This document shows, piece by piece, positions 1 through 6,487 of a stretch of DNA of 7,122 nt. Each line of letters starts with the position of its first letter. Positions within the stretch are counted from its first letter, which is position 1. Position numbers and translations under genes: made by a program. This DNA is from Hydrogenophaga sp. Its GTDB lineage: Bacteria; Pseudomonadota; Gammaproteobacteria; Burkholderiales; Burkholderiaceae_C. A model generated the notes under the pieces. The model was not told where the DNA came from and searched no databases. It saw only the letters and a list, made by a program, of their open reading frames with translations. The stretch is from contig JAUXXN010000153.1 of NCBI GenBank assembly GCA_030684755.1, positions 1-7,122 of the forward strand. The letters run 5' to 3'.

Positions 1-2253
1 TTTCCCACCATGGGCCGCGCGCCCGACGAAGCCGGGGGCGCGGCCCGGTTGGTGGCTTTGAAGGCGGTGGGCGATGGCTATCCGCTGCGCGGCACGCTGC
101 GCGTGGCCCCCACGCCGCAAGCGCCCGACGTGGCCACACGCGACATTCCGGCCCCCGGCACCGCTTGGGTAGACGCTGCCTTGCTGGTGGCGCTGGACCT
201 GCAAATGGGCCAGCCGCTGTTGTTGGGCGATGCGTCGTTCACGCTGGCGCAGGTGATAGCGCTGGAGCCCGACCGGGGCGCGGGCTTCATGAGCTTTGCG
301 CCTCGCGTCATGATCAACGCCGCCGATTTGCCCGCCACCGGCTTGGTGCAACCGGCCAGCCGCCTGAGCTACCGGCTGGCCGTGGCCGGGCCTGACGCGG
401 CGGTCAAGCAGTTTGTGCAGTGGGCCGAGGCCGAGATTGAGAAACCCGGCGTGCGCGGGCTGCGCCTGGAGTCGCTGGAGAGCGGGCGCCCCGAAATGGA
501 GCAAACCCTGGCCCGGGCTGAAAAATTCTTGAATCTGGTGGCCTTGCTGGCTGCGCTGTTGTGCGCGGTGGCTGTGGCCATTGCGGCGCGCGGTTTTGCC
601 CAGCGCCACTTGGACGACTGCGCCATGCTGCGCGTGCTGGGCTTGTCGCAGGCCACCATGGCGCGCGCCTACACGCTGGAATTTGCGCTGGTCGGGCTGA
701 TGGCCAGCGCGGTCGGTGTGGCGCTGGGTTATGCCGTTCACCATGTGTTTGTGTTGTTGTTGGCGGGGCTGGTTGAAGCCTCGTTGCCCGCGCCCAGCCT
801 GAGCCCGGTGTTTCTGGGGCTGGGCATGGGCCTGACGCTGATGATGGCATTTGGCCTGCCGCCGGTGTTGCAGCTGGCGCAGGTGCCGCCGCTGCGCGTG
901 ATTCGGCGCGACGTGGGCCAGCTCAAACCCGCCACGCTGGCGGTGCTGGGGCTGGGCGTGGCCGGTTTTGCGCTGCTGCTGCTGGCGGCCAGCCGCGATT
1001 TACTGCTCGGTGGCATTGCGGTGGGCGGTTTTGCAGCGGCGGTCCTCCTCTTTGCTGCGGTCAGTTACGGGGCGGTGCGCCTGCTGCGCGCCAGTGTGAA
1101 CGAGGCCACCGCGCCGCGTGCGCTGGTCATGGCCACGCGCCAACTGTCGGCCCGGCCTGCGTTTGCGGTGGTACAAATCAGCGCGCTGGCGGTGGGCTTG
1201 TTGGCGCTGGTGTTGTTGGTTTTGCTGCGCACCGACCTGATTGCCAGCTGGCGCAACGCCACCCCGCCCGACGCGCCCAACCGCTTCGTCATCAACATCC
1301 AGCCCGATCAGGGCGATGCGTTTCAGCAAACACTGCGCGAGGCCGGGGTGGAGCGTTACGACTGGTACCCCATGATCCGTGGCCGTTTGGTGAGCATCAA
1401 TGGCGAAACGGTGAAGCCCGAAGACTTTGTGGGTGACCGCGCCCAGCGGCTGGTGGAGCGTGAATTCAATATCTCCAACTCCGCCACGCTGCCGCCCCAC
1501 AACCCGGTGGCTGCAGGCCGCTGGACCGACAACGAAGCCGACGGCCTGAGCGTGGAAGAAGGACTGGCTGAAACGCTGGGCCTCAAACTCGGCGACCGGC
1601 TGGGCTTTGACATGGCCGGACAGCTGAGCGAGGGCACCATCACCAGCTTGCGCAAGGTGGACTGGGGTTCTATGCGCGTCAATTTCTTTGTGGTGTTTCC
1701 GGTGGCGCAGGTGCCCGATGTGCCGGTCACTTACATCAGCGCCTACCAGGCGCCAACGGGCAATGTGCAGTTTGACAACGCGCTGGTGCGGCAGTTTCCC
1801 AACATCACCAACGTGGACATGAGCCAGACCATTGCCCAGGTGCAGCGGGTGCTGGGGCAGGTGATTGGGGCGGTGGAGTTTCTGTTTGCCTTCACCCTGG
1901 CCGCCGGGCTGGTGGTGTTGGTGGCTGCCATCACCGCCACACGCGGCGAGCGCGAACGCGAATTTGCCATTCTTCGCGCCGTGGGCGCGGGCTCGGCCCT
2001 GCTGCGCCAGGTGCAGCGCATCGAGCTGCTGGGCGTGGGCATGCTGGCGGGCTTTTTGGCCTCGGTGGTGGCGGTCATTGTGGGCTGGGCCCTGGCCCGC
2101 TACGTGTTTGAGTTCGCCTGGACCGCCTCGCTCTGGGTGCCGCTGGCGGGCAGTGTGGCCGGTGCGCTGCTGGCGCTGGCGGCGGGTTGGTGGGGTTTGC
2201 GCAGCGTGCTGCGCACGCCGGTGGTGGAAACGCTGCGCAAAGCATCGACCTGA
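1..2253 (+). CDS. ABC transporter permease, FtsX/YbbP type (5' end off window)
   Basis: This is the inner-membrane subunit of an ABC exporter with two FtsX-like permease halves, related to E. coli YbbP, which works with the ATPase YbbA. The frame is open from base 1 (F-P-T-M), so the ATG at position 10 is probably internal and an N-terminal membrane helix lies upstream. Numbering from that ATG, an extracytoplasmic domain (about 1-165) is followed by hydrophobic segments near 173-195, 225-258, 268-290, 310-330, 334-360 and 387-411. A second large soluble domain (about 412-620) precedes three last segments near 622-647, 674-704 and 708-735. The conserved-looking stretch REREFAILRAVGAG after the first helix of the second half fits the FtsX coupling region. 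At 750 visible residues it approaches YbbP length (about 800). No ATPase gene lies in the window; one is expected upstream. Substrate unknown. Family call firm, exact orthology less so. Confidence 0.88.
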   Translation, partial: FPTMGRAPDEAGGAARLVALKAVGDGYPLRGTLRVAPTPQAPDVATRDIPAPGTAWVDAALLVALDLQMGQPLLLGDASFTLAQVIALEPDRGAGFMSFAPRVMINAADLPATGLVQPASRLSYRLAVAGPDAAVKQFVQWAEAEIEKPGVRGLRLESLESGRPEMEQTLARAEKFLNLVALLAALLCAVAVAIAARGFAQRHLDDCAMLRVLGLSQATMARAYTLEFALVGLMASAVGVALGYAVHHVFVLLLAGLVEASLPAPSLSPVFLGLGMGLTLMMAFGLPPVLQLAQVPPLRVIRRDVGQLKPATLAVLGLGVAGFALLLLAASRDLLLGGIAVGGFAAAVLLFAAVSYGAVRLLRASVNEATAPRALVMATRQLSARPAFAVVQISALAVGLLALVLLVLLRTDLIASWRNATPPDAPNRFVINIQPDQGDAFQQTLREAGVERYDWYPMIRGRLVSINGETVKPEDFVGDRAQRLVEREFNISNSATLPPHNPVAAGRWTDNEADGLSVEEGLAETLGLKLGDRLGFDMAGQLSEGTITSLRKVDWGSMRVNFFVVFPVAQVPDVPVTYISAYQAPTGNVQFDNALVRQFPNITNVDMSQTIAQVQRVLGQVIGAVEFLFAFTLAAGLVVLVAAITATRGEREREFAILRAVGAGSALLRQVQRIELLGVGMLAGFLASVVAVIVGWALARYVFEFAWTASLWVPLAGSVAGALLALAAGWWGLRSVLRTPVVETLRKAST

Positions 2254-2265
2254 GGCCCACCGCGC

Positions 2266-2271
2266 GACAAT
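2266..2271 (+). promoter_or_regulatory. Possible -10 box for truncated haemoglobin gene
   Basis: GACAAT lies six bases before the ATG at 2278, in the 24-bp gap after the permease stop. A transcript starting the usual 6-7 bases after a -10 box would begin at or beside the ATG, giving a leaderless mRNA. There is no Shine-Dalgarno sequence in the gap, and no convincing -35 box (ATCGAC at 2244-2249 is the nearest match). The same layout precedes serS. Inferred from sequence pattern only. Confidence 0.4.
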
Positions 2272-2277
2272 ACCGCC

Positions 2278-2697
2278 ATGTCAACGTCTCCCACATCCGA
2301 AAACCCCACCCCCGCCGCGCCCGCCACCCCGTTTGAATGGATCGGTGGTGAAGCGCGCGTTCGCGCCCTGGTTGATCGCTTTTACGACCTGATGGACATC
2401 GAACCCTGCTACCGCGAGCTGCGCGCCAGCCACGGCAGCACGCTCGACGATGCGCGCCAAAAGCTGTTTTGGTTTCTGTGTGGCTGGCTCGGTGGCCCGC
2501 AGCACTACACCGAGCGCTTTGGCCACCCGCGTCTGCGCATGCGCCACATGCCCTTTTCCATCGGCATTCTGGAGCGCGACCAGTGGCTGGCCTGCATGAA
2601 CCAAGCCATGGGTGAAACCGAGTTGGACCCGGTGCTGCGCGAGCGCCTGAACACCAGCTTTTTCCAAACCGCCGACTGGATGCGCAACACGCCCTGA
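2278..2697 (+). CDS. Group II truncated haemoglobin (trHbO-like)
   Basis: This is a small cytoplasmic haem protein of the 2-on-2 globin fold, group II, 139 residues including about 18 low-complexity Pro/Ala/Thr residues before the globin domain. The block GHPRLRMRHMPFSIG (82-96) is the E-F region signature of the family and supplies the proximal haem ligand His90 (F8). Trp103 in ERDQWLACM is the group II-defining Trp G8; Tyr36 in RFYDLMD is Tyr B10. The CD1 position appears to be His52, a variant also known in some proteobacterial members. Such proteins bind O2, NO or peroxide and are linked to redox or nitrosative-stress handling; the exact role here cannot be read from sequence. The ATG at 2278 is chosen because it starts 24 bp after the permease stop behind a -10-like box. 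It may be read with the permease, from its own promoter, or both. Confidence 0.93.
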   Translation: MSTSPTSENPTPAAPATPFEWIGGEARVRALVDRFYDLMDIEPCYRELRASHGSTLDDARQKLFWFLCGWLGGPQHYTERFGHPRLRMRHMPFSIGILERDQWLACMNQAMGETELDPVLRERLNTSFFQTADWMRNTP

Positions 2698-2698
2698 G

Positions 2699-2734
2699 CG
2701 GGCTGCGCCCGACCGCCGCCGCCCCTTTTTTTTT
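2699..2734 (+). terminator. Weak hairpin plus T-run after haemoglobin gene
   Basis: Directly after the haemoglobin stop, CGGGC (2699-2703) and GCCCG (2707-2711) can form a 5-bp stem with a 3-base loop. A 14-base GC-rich stretch without a partner follows, then nine T in a row (2726-2734). The T-run is striking in this GC-rich sequence, but it does not abut the stem as in a standard intrinsic terminator, so termination is only possible. Confidence 0.3.
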
Positions 2735-2772
2735 AGCCTTGGGTCTTGGCACCCACCTTCACGCCGCTTCCC

Positions 2773-3393
2773 ATGATCATTCTTCTCCCCGGCATTCTGG
2801 CCATGGCCGCCATCGTGCTGGCCTCCAACATCTTGGTGCAGTTCCTATTCGGCTCTTGGCTGACCTGGGGTGCCTTCACCTACCCGCTGGCCTTTTTGGT
2901 GACCGACTTGGTCAACCACGCCCACGGCCCCAAGGCTGCGCGCAAGGTGGTGCTGATCGGTTTTGTCGTGGGGCTGCTGTGCTCGCTGGTGGGCAGCCAA
3001 ATCGTGGGCGAGGCCGGTCCGCTGGTGACGCTGCGCATTGCACTGGCCTCGGGTGTGGCCTTTTTAGCGGCCCAGCTGCTGGACGTGTCGATTTTTCACC
3101 GCCTGCGCGCGGGCAGTTGGTGGCGTGCGCCGCTGGTGTCCACGCTGGTAGGCGCTTCGGTGGACACAGCGCTGTTCTTCTCGTTGGCTTTCTCGTCCGC
3201 CTTGGTGTGGCTGGAGCCCGCCAACAACGTGGCTTGGGCCAACGAAGTCTTGCCCATGTTGGGCTTCGGGCCGTTGGCACCGCTGTGGGTGTCGCTGGCC
3301 GCTGCCGACTGGATGGTCAAGCTCTCGCTGGCGATGTTGGCGTTGGTGCCGTTTCGCCTGCTGGCGCAGCGCCTGCGCGTGAAGATGGTTTAA
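2773..3393 (+). CDS. yhhQ: Queuosine precursor transporter, YhhQ/VUT family
   Basis: This is an integral membrane protein of the VUT/YhhQ family (DUF165). The E. coli member imports the queuosine precursors preQ0 and preQ1 for tRNA wobble-base modification. From the ATG it has 206 residues (E. coli YhhQ: about 220) and roughly six hydrophobic segments. The motif WGAFTYPLAFLVTDL followed by a G-x-x-x-A-R-K segment is the family hallmark (TWGAFSFPFIFLATDL in E. coli). LLDVSIFHRLR and the STLVGASVDTALFF segment, with its intramembrane Asp, also match. The ATG at 2773 is preferred because LLPGILAMAAIVLASN then forms the usual N-terminal helix. A TTG at 2746 would add nine residues (MAPTFTPLP) of no evident value. 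Neither start has a clear ribosome binding site. The last 77 bp overlap the 3' end of the opposing smr gene. No queuosine gene is nearby. Confidence 0.88.
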   Translation: MIILLPGILAMAAIVLASNILVQFLFGSWLTWGAFTYPLAFLVTDLVNHAHGPKAARKVVLIGFVVGLLCSLVGSQIVGEAGPLVTLRIALASGVAFLAAQLLDVSIFHRLRAGSWWRAPLVSTLVGASVDTALFFSLAFSSALVWLEPANNVAWANEVLPMLGFGPLAPLWVSLAAADWMVKLSLAMLALVPFRLLAQRLRVKMV

Positions 3394-4060
3394 GCGCCGT
3401 TGCACGCGGTGGCAGGTGTGCTTGGCGCACCGGCTGCAACAGCACCACCAGCGCGCCCGCGCCGCCCTCGGCGGGGCGTGCCTGCACAAACGCCATCACC
3501 TCGGACTTTTGCACCAGCCAGCGCAGCACCCGGCCCTTGAGCACCGGCGCACGCCCCGGCGAACCCAGGCCCTTGCCGTGCACCACGCGCACGCAGCGCA
3601 AGCCCAGTTGGTGCGACTCGCGCACAAAGCCGCCCAACGCCTCGCGGGCTTCGTCAATGCGCAGGCCGTGCAGATCAATCTGGCGCTGAATGCTCCAGCG
3701 CCCCTCGCGCAGCTTGCGCACCACGTCCGCCCCCAAACCCGGCAGGCGGTAGCTCAGCAAGTCGTCGGTGTGCAACAGGGTTTCCACGTCAAAGTCGTCT
3801 GACAGCGCTTCGCGCATCACCGATGCTTCGTCGCGCAGGCGCTGCACCGGCAGCGGCTCCACCGCCACCGGGCGCGGCGCAATGCGCCCTTTGCAAGCAA
3901 TGGGCTGCACCGGCCCCACCGCCAGTTCAAACAAGCGGTGTTCGCGCTCGCGCTGCAACTGGGCCGCACGCACCGCCTCGCGCTCGGCTGCTTCGCGGGC
4001 GGTGCGCGCAGCCATCACGCGTTGCAGCGTTTTCAGATCGGCGAGGGCGTGGACTTTCAT
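3317..4060 (-). CDS. Smr-domain protein (Smr/MutS family) with extended C-terminus
   Basis: This is a 247-residue stand-alone Smr protein. The N-terminal part (about 10-45) is a charged Arg/Glu/Ala-rich helix, probably coiled coil. A linker contains the SDDFDVETLLHTDD segment (87-100) common in proteobacterial Smr proteins. The Smr domain follows at about 126-208 with its three signatures: IDLHG (128-132), HGKG (161-164) and GGAGAL (199-204). Smr domains act as nucleases on RNA or DNA; E. coli SmrB cuts mRNA at collided ribosomes, while the MutS2 domain acts in recombination control or ribosome rescue. Which applies here is not visible. The domain normally ends near VVLLQP; a further 37 residues (211-247), rich in Ala, Pro, Arg and Thr, run antisense into the yhhQ 3' end. 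The ATG at 4060 has no evident Shine-Dalgarno sequence. The gene lies 90 bp after radC on the same strand. Confidence 0.9.
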   Translation of the reverse strand: MKVHALADLKTLQRVMAARTAREAAEREAVRAAQLQREREHRLFELAVGPVQPIACKGRIAPRPVAVEPLPVQRLRDEASVMREALSDDFDVETLLHTDDLLSYRLPGLGADVVRKLREGRWSIQRQIDLHGLRIDEAREALGGFVRESHQLGLRCVRVVHGKGLGSPGRAPVLKGRVLRWLVQKSEVMAFVQARPAEGGAGALVVLLQPVRQAHLPPRATALKPSSRAGAAPAGETAPTPTSPARA

Positions 4061-4150
4061 AGCGAAGCATTTTCATGCAGGACGAATACCCTGTTCCAGC
4101 CCATGCCGGGGCCCAGGTGTGCCAACCCAGGGAAAGCCGCGCAGCGGGCG
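4061..4150. other. Intergenic gap between radC and smr gene
   Basis: This is a 90-bp gap between two - strand genes. It holds a short GCAT-GAAA-ATGC hairpin on the - strand (4067-4078), which could fold just before the smr start. I see no terminator with a T-run and no convincing promoter. Cotranscription of radC and the smr gene is therefore possible but unproven. Confidence 0.4.
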
Positions 4151-4843
4151 CTAAATCAGGCCCATTTCGGCCATCGACGCGGCCTGTTCGCGGGTCACGA
4201 TGAAGTGGTCCAGCACCCGCACATCCACCAGCGACAGCGCCGCCTTCAGGGTCTGTGTCAGCGCTTCGTCGGCCCGTGAAGGCTGGGCCGTGCCGCTGGG
4301 GTGGTTGTGTGCCAGCACCACGGCGGCGGCGTGGTGGTGCAGAGCGCGCAGCACCACCTCGCGCGGGTACACGCTGGTTTGCGTCAGCGTGCCGCGAAAC
4401 ATTTCTTCCAGCTCAATCAACCGGTTTTGGCTGTCCAGAAACATCACCGCAAACACCTCGTGCGCTCGCGCGCCCAGCTGCAATTGCAGGTAATCGCGCA
4501 CCGCTTTGGGACTGTCAAACAGCGGTTTGAGCTTGAGTTCCTGAGCCAGAGCGCGCCGAGCCAGTTCCAAAACAGCCACCACCTCGGCGCGCTTGGCTGG
4601 CCCCAGGCCTTTAATCACCTTGAGCGCTTCGGCACCGGTGTGCAGCAGGCCACCCACGCCGCCAAAGCGGTCAAGCAGTTCCTGCGCCAGTTGCACCACA
4701 TGTTTGCCTTGTATACCAGTGCGCAGCAGCAGCGCCAGCAATTCGGCATCGCTGAGGGCGCCAGGGCCGCGTGCCAGCAGTTTTTCGCGCGGACGCGCAT
4801 CGTTGGGCAGGCTTTTCAGCCCGGTTGTCGAAAGGCCATTCAT
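4151..4843 (-). CDS. radC: RadC family JAB/MPN-domain protein
   Basis: This is a 230-residue RadC protein (UPF0758; E. coli RadC about 222). The N-terminal helical part ([20 protein letters not shown], 17-36) leads into a helix-hairpin-helix at about 72-95 ([14 protein letters not shown]). The C-terminal JAB/MPN domain (about 108-230) carries the metal-binding motif HNHPSG (179-184) with Ser189 and Asp192. It also has the EVFAVMFLD strand near 129-137, typical of the family. The motif predicts a Zn-dependent fold related to JAMM peptidases. The name comes from an old repair phenotype later reassigned to recG, so a repair role is not established. The ATG at 4843 is chosen because AGGGAG sits eight bases upstream. 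The frame stays open to a GTG at 4951, but those 36 residues are poorly structured and overlap the slpA promoter region. It is divergent from slpA. Confidence 0.94.
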   Translation of the reverse strand: MNGLSTTGLKSLPNDARPREKLLARGPGALSDAELLALLLRTGIQGKHVVQLAQELLDRFGGVGGLLHTGAEALKVIKGLGPAKRAEVVAVLELARRALAQELKLKPLFDSPKAVRDYLQLQLGARAHEVFAVMFLDSQNRLIELEEMFRGTLTQTSVYPREVVLRALHHHAAAVVLAHNHPSGTAQPSRADEALTQTLKAALSLVDVRVLDHFIVTREQAASMAEMGLI

Positions 4844-4851
4844 CGTTTTTT

Positions 4852-4857
4852 CTCCCT
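4852..4857 (-). promoter_or_regulatory. Ribosome binding site that fixes the radC start
   Basis: Read on the - strand this is AGGGAG, eight bases before the ATG at 4843. It is the clearest Shine-Dalgarno sequence in the window and favours this ATG over the in-frame GTG at 4951. Confidence 0.7.
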
Positions 4858-4873
4858 GAACCAGCCTGCTTTT

Positions 4874-4879
4874 TACAAT
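4874..4879 (+). promoter_or_regulatory. Possible -10 box for slpA-ispH
   Basis: TACAAT lies in the 119-bp divergent region between radC and slpA. A start about seven bases downstream would give a leader of some 76 bases before the slpA ATG. The hexamer at 17-bp spacing (TCTCCC) is a poor -35 box, so support rests on the -10 match and the divergent context. Confidence 0.35.
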
Positions 4880-4962
4880 AAGCTCCGACTTCTGTCGCGC
4901 TTTATCGGTACCTTCGTTGGTGCTGGTACGCCGACTCCCTGAATCCTCCACATTGGTTCCCT

Positions 4963-5409
4963 ATGTCCCACGTCCAAGAAGGCTCCTTTCTCACCCTGCA
5001 CTACCGCATGTCGGGGCCGCAGGGGCAGGTCATCATCGACACCTTTGGCGGCCAGCCCGCCACGCTCAGCTTGGGTTCTGGGCAACTCTCGCCGGCTATT
5101 GAACAGCATCTGATCGGCTTGGAAGAGGGCAGTCGACACGTGATCGAACTCGGAGAGGGCGAAGCCTTTGGCGAGCGCCAGCCCGACATGGTCCAGTGGG
5201 TAGCGCGCAAGTTGCTCAACGAGCTGGGTGATCCGCACGAACAATATGCAGCGGGCGATGTGGTGCAGTTCCCCACCCCAGATGGCTTGGGTAGCTACGC
5301 CGGATCGGCTGTGGAGGTGCGCGAAGACGGCGCGGTGCTGTTCGACTTCAACCACCCACTGGCCGGACAACCAGTGCGTTTTGAAGTGCAATTGATTGGG
5401 GTGCTGTGA
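4963..5409 (+). CDS. slpA: FKBP-type peptidyl-prolyl cis-trans isomerase, SlpA type
   Basis: This is a 148-residue cytoplasmic FKBP-type prolyl isomerase, matching the 149 residues of E. coli SlpA (FkpB). It opens with the FKBP strand GSFLTLHYRM (7-16). The GSGQLSPAIEQHLIGLEEG block (about 39-57) corresponds to the family GxGxLxxxxExxLxGLxxG signature. The inserted chaperone (IF) domain follows GEAFGER, and the C-terminus carries the family hallmark DFNHPLAGQPVRFEV. SlpA-type proteins help folding through the IF domain and have modest isomerase activity. The ATG at 4963 gives the family-standard N-terminus, although no Shine-Dalgarno sequence stands before it. The stop codon overlaps the ispH ATG, so both genes are surely on one transcript. 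E. coli keeps the same pair (fkpB-ispH), in a larger lspA operon that is not seen here. Confidence 0.93.
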   Translation: MSHVQEGSFLTLHYRMSGPQGQVIIDTFGGQPATLSLGSGQLSPAIEQHLIGLEEGSRHVIELGEGEAFGERQPDMVQWVARKLLNELGDPHEQYAAGDVVQFPTPDGLGSYAGSAVEVREDGAVLFDFNHPLAGQPVRFEVQLIGVL

Positions 5410-6410
5410 TGACCGATCCACGCAGCCCATTGCCGTTGGACACCGAGGGTGTCGAAATTTTGTTGGCCGAACCGCGCGGCTTTTGCGCCGGTGTGGACCG
5501 GGCTATTGAAATAGTCGAGCGTGCGTTGGCCAAGTTCGGTCGGCCCATTTATGTGCGCCACGAAATCGTTCACAACACCTATGTGGTGAACGATCTGAAG
5601 GCCAAGGGCGCCATCTTCATCGAGGAACTGTCGGATGTGCCGCCCGGTGCCACCCTGGTGTTTTCGGCCCATGGCGTGAGCAAAGCGGTGCAGCAAGAAG
5701 CACAGCAACGCGGTTTTCATGTGTTCGACGCCTCCTGCCCGCTGGTCACCAAGGTGCATGTGGAGGTGGCCAAGCTGCAACGCGAGGGATATGAGTTCAT
5801 CATGATCGGCCACAAAGGCCACCCCGAGGTGGAAGGCACCATGGGCCAGTTGGAGAGTGGTATTCACTTGGTTGAAGATGCCGCCGACGTAGCGCTTGTC
5901 ACGCCCTCGCAAGAAACCAAGTTGGCGGTGGTCACCCAAACCACGCTCTCGGTGGACGATGCGGCGGTGATTTTGTCAGCGGTGAAAACACGCTTTCCGC
6001 TGGTGCGCGAGCCCAAACAGCAAGACATCTGCTACGCCACGCAAAACCGCCAAGACGCCGTCAAACTGCTCAGCCCGCAGGTGGACATCGTCATTGTGGT
6101 GGGCAGCCCCACCAGCTCCAACAGCAACCGCCTGCGCGAAGTGGCCATCAAACTGGGCACCCCCAGCCACATGGTGGACAGCGCCGACGAGCTGCGCCCC
6201 GAGTGGTTTGAAGGCAAATCCCGCGTCGGCCTGACCGCCGGTGCCTCGGCTCCTGAAATTCTGGTGCGCCAAGTGATTGACCGCATCAAGGCACTGGGGG
6301 CCATTTCGGTGCGCACCATGGACGGACTGACCGAGACTGTCAAGTTCCCGCTCCCCAAGGGCCTCAAGATCGACGGCGAAGACGGCACCGCGCTCGAACA
6401 CCTGCGTTAG
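5409..6410 (+). CDS. ispH: 4-hydroxy-3-methylbut-2-enyl diphosphate reductase (IspH/LytB)
   Basis: IspH is the last enzyme of the MEP isoprenoid pathway. It is a cytoplasmic iron-sulfur enzyme that reduces HMBPP to isopentenyl and dimethylallyl diphosphate. The three cluster-binding cysteines are present: Cys26 (GFCAGV), Cys110 (SCPLVTKVH) and Cys208 (ICYATQNRQ). Substrate-site residues are also there: His55 (EIVHNTYVV), His88 (SAHG), His138 and Glu140 (GHPEVEGTMGQ, with Glu140 the proton-relay acid), the SNSNRL segment and TAGASAPE. At 333 residues it is slightly longer than E. coli IspH (316), mainly through about 14 extra N-terminal residues. The ATG at 5409 shares one base with the slpA stop (TGATG). 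A GTG one codon earlier is in frame but less likely. Translation is probably coupled to slpA. The enzyme should be fully active. Confidence 0.97.
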   Translation: MTDPRSPLPLDTEGVEILLAEPRGFCAGVDRAIEIVERALAKFGRPIYVRHEIVHNTYVVNDLKAKGAIFIEELSDVPPGATLVFSAHGVSKAVQQEAQQRGFHVFDASCPLVTKVHVEVAKLQREGYEFIMIGHKGHPEVEGTMGQLESGIHLVEDAADVALVTPSQETKLAVVTQTTLSVDDAAVILSAVKTRFPLVREPKQQDICYATQNRQDAVKLLSPQVDIVIVVGSPTSSNSNRLREVAIKLGTPSHMVDSADELRPEWFEGKSRVGLTAGASAPEILVRQVIDRIKALGAISVRTMDGLTETVKFPLPKGLKIDGEDGTALEHLR

Positions 6411-6418
6411 ACGGCTCC

Positions 6419-6461
6419 GCCTCGCCGCCTGCGCAGCATCCTGAAGCGGAGGCGGGGAGGC
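6419..6461. repeat. Imperfect inverted repeat between ispH and serS
   Basis: Two 16-base arms (6419-6434 and 6446-6461) pair at 14 of 16 positions around an 11-base loop. A second register pairs 6417-6423 with 6449-6455 perfectly. The stem is very GC-rich and begins nine bases after the ispH stop, as expected for a 3'-end hairpin. It lacks a downstream T-run, being followed by ACCACCCCTAAAAC. It may protect the ispH mRNA 3' end or act as a weak terminator. Confidence 0.5.
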
Positions 6462-6475
6462 ACCACCCCTAAAAC

Positions 6476-6481
6476 TACAAT
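6476..6481 (+). promoter_or_regulatory. Probable -10 box for serS
   Basis: TACAAT, one base from the TATAAT consensus, lies six bases before the serS ATG, so a transcript would start at or next to the ATG. No Shine-Dalgarno sequence is present in the gap. No good -35 box is seen at 16-18 bp spacing, where the inverted repeat lies. Confidence 0.5.
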
Positions 6482-6487
6482 GCCACC

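Noticed and set aside
10..12. ATG at position 10 as the true start of the permease
   Set aside because: The frame is open to the window edge, and the protein would begin inside the extracytoplasmic domain without the N-terminal helix expected for YbbP-type permeases. It is better treated as a 5'-truncated gene.
2739..3689. 316-codon + strand frame overlapping yhhQ
   Set aside because: It reads through yhhQ in another frame and then antisense to the smr gene. The sequence is Gly/Ala/Arg-rich with no recognisable domain, typical of a shadow frame in GC-rich DNA.
4067..4078. GCAT-GAAA-ATGC hairpin upstream of the smr gene as a regulatory RNA
   Set aside because: A 4-bp stem is too short to stand out from chance, and no further structure surrounds it.
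4301..4942. 213-codon + strand frame antisense to radC
   Set aside because: It is antisense to a well-supported radC with an intact JAB motif. The product is Gln/His-rich without family features.
4844..4951. Longer RadC starting at GTG 4951
   Set aside because: The added 36 residues resemble no RadC N-terminus, while the ATG at 4843 has a good Shine-Dalgarno sequence and gives the usual length.
5295..5939. 214-codon - strand frame antisense to slpA and ispH
   Set aside because: It lies opposite two firmly identified genes and shows no domain; a by-product of codon bias.
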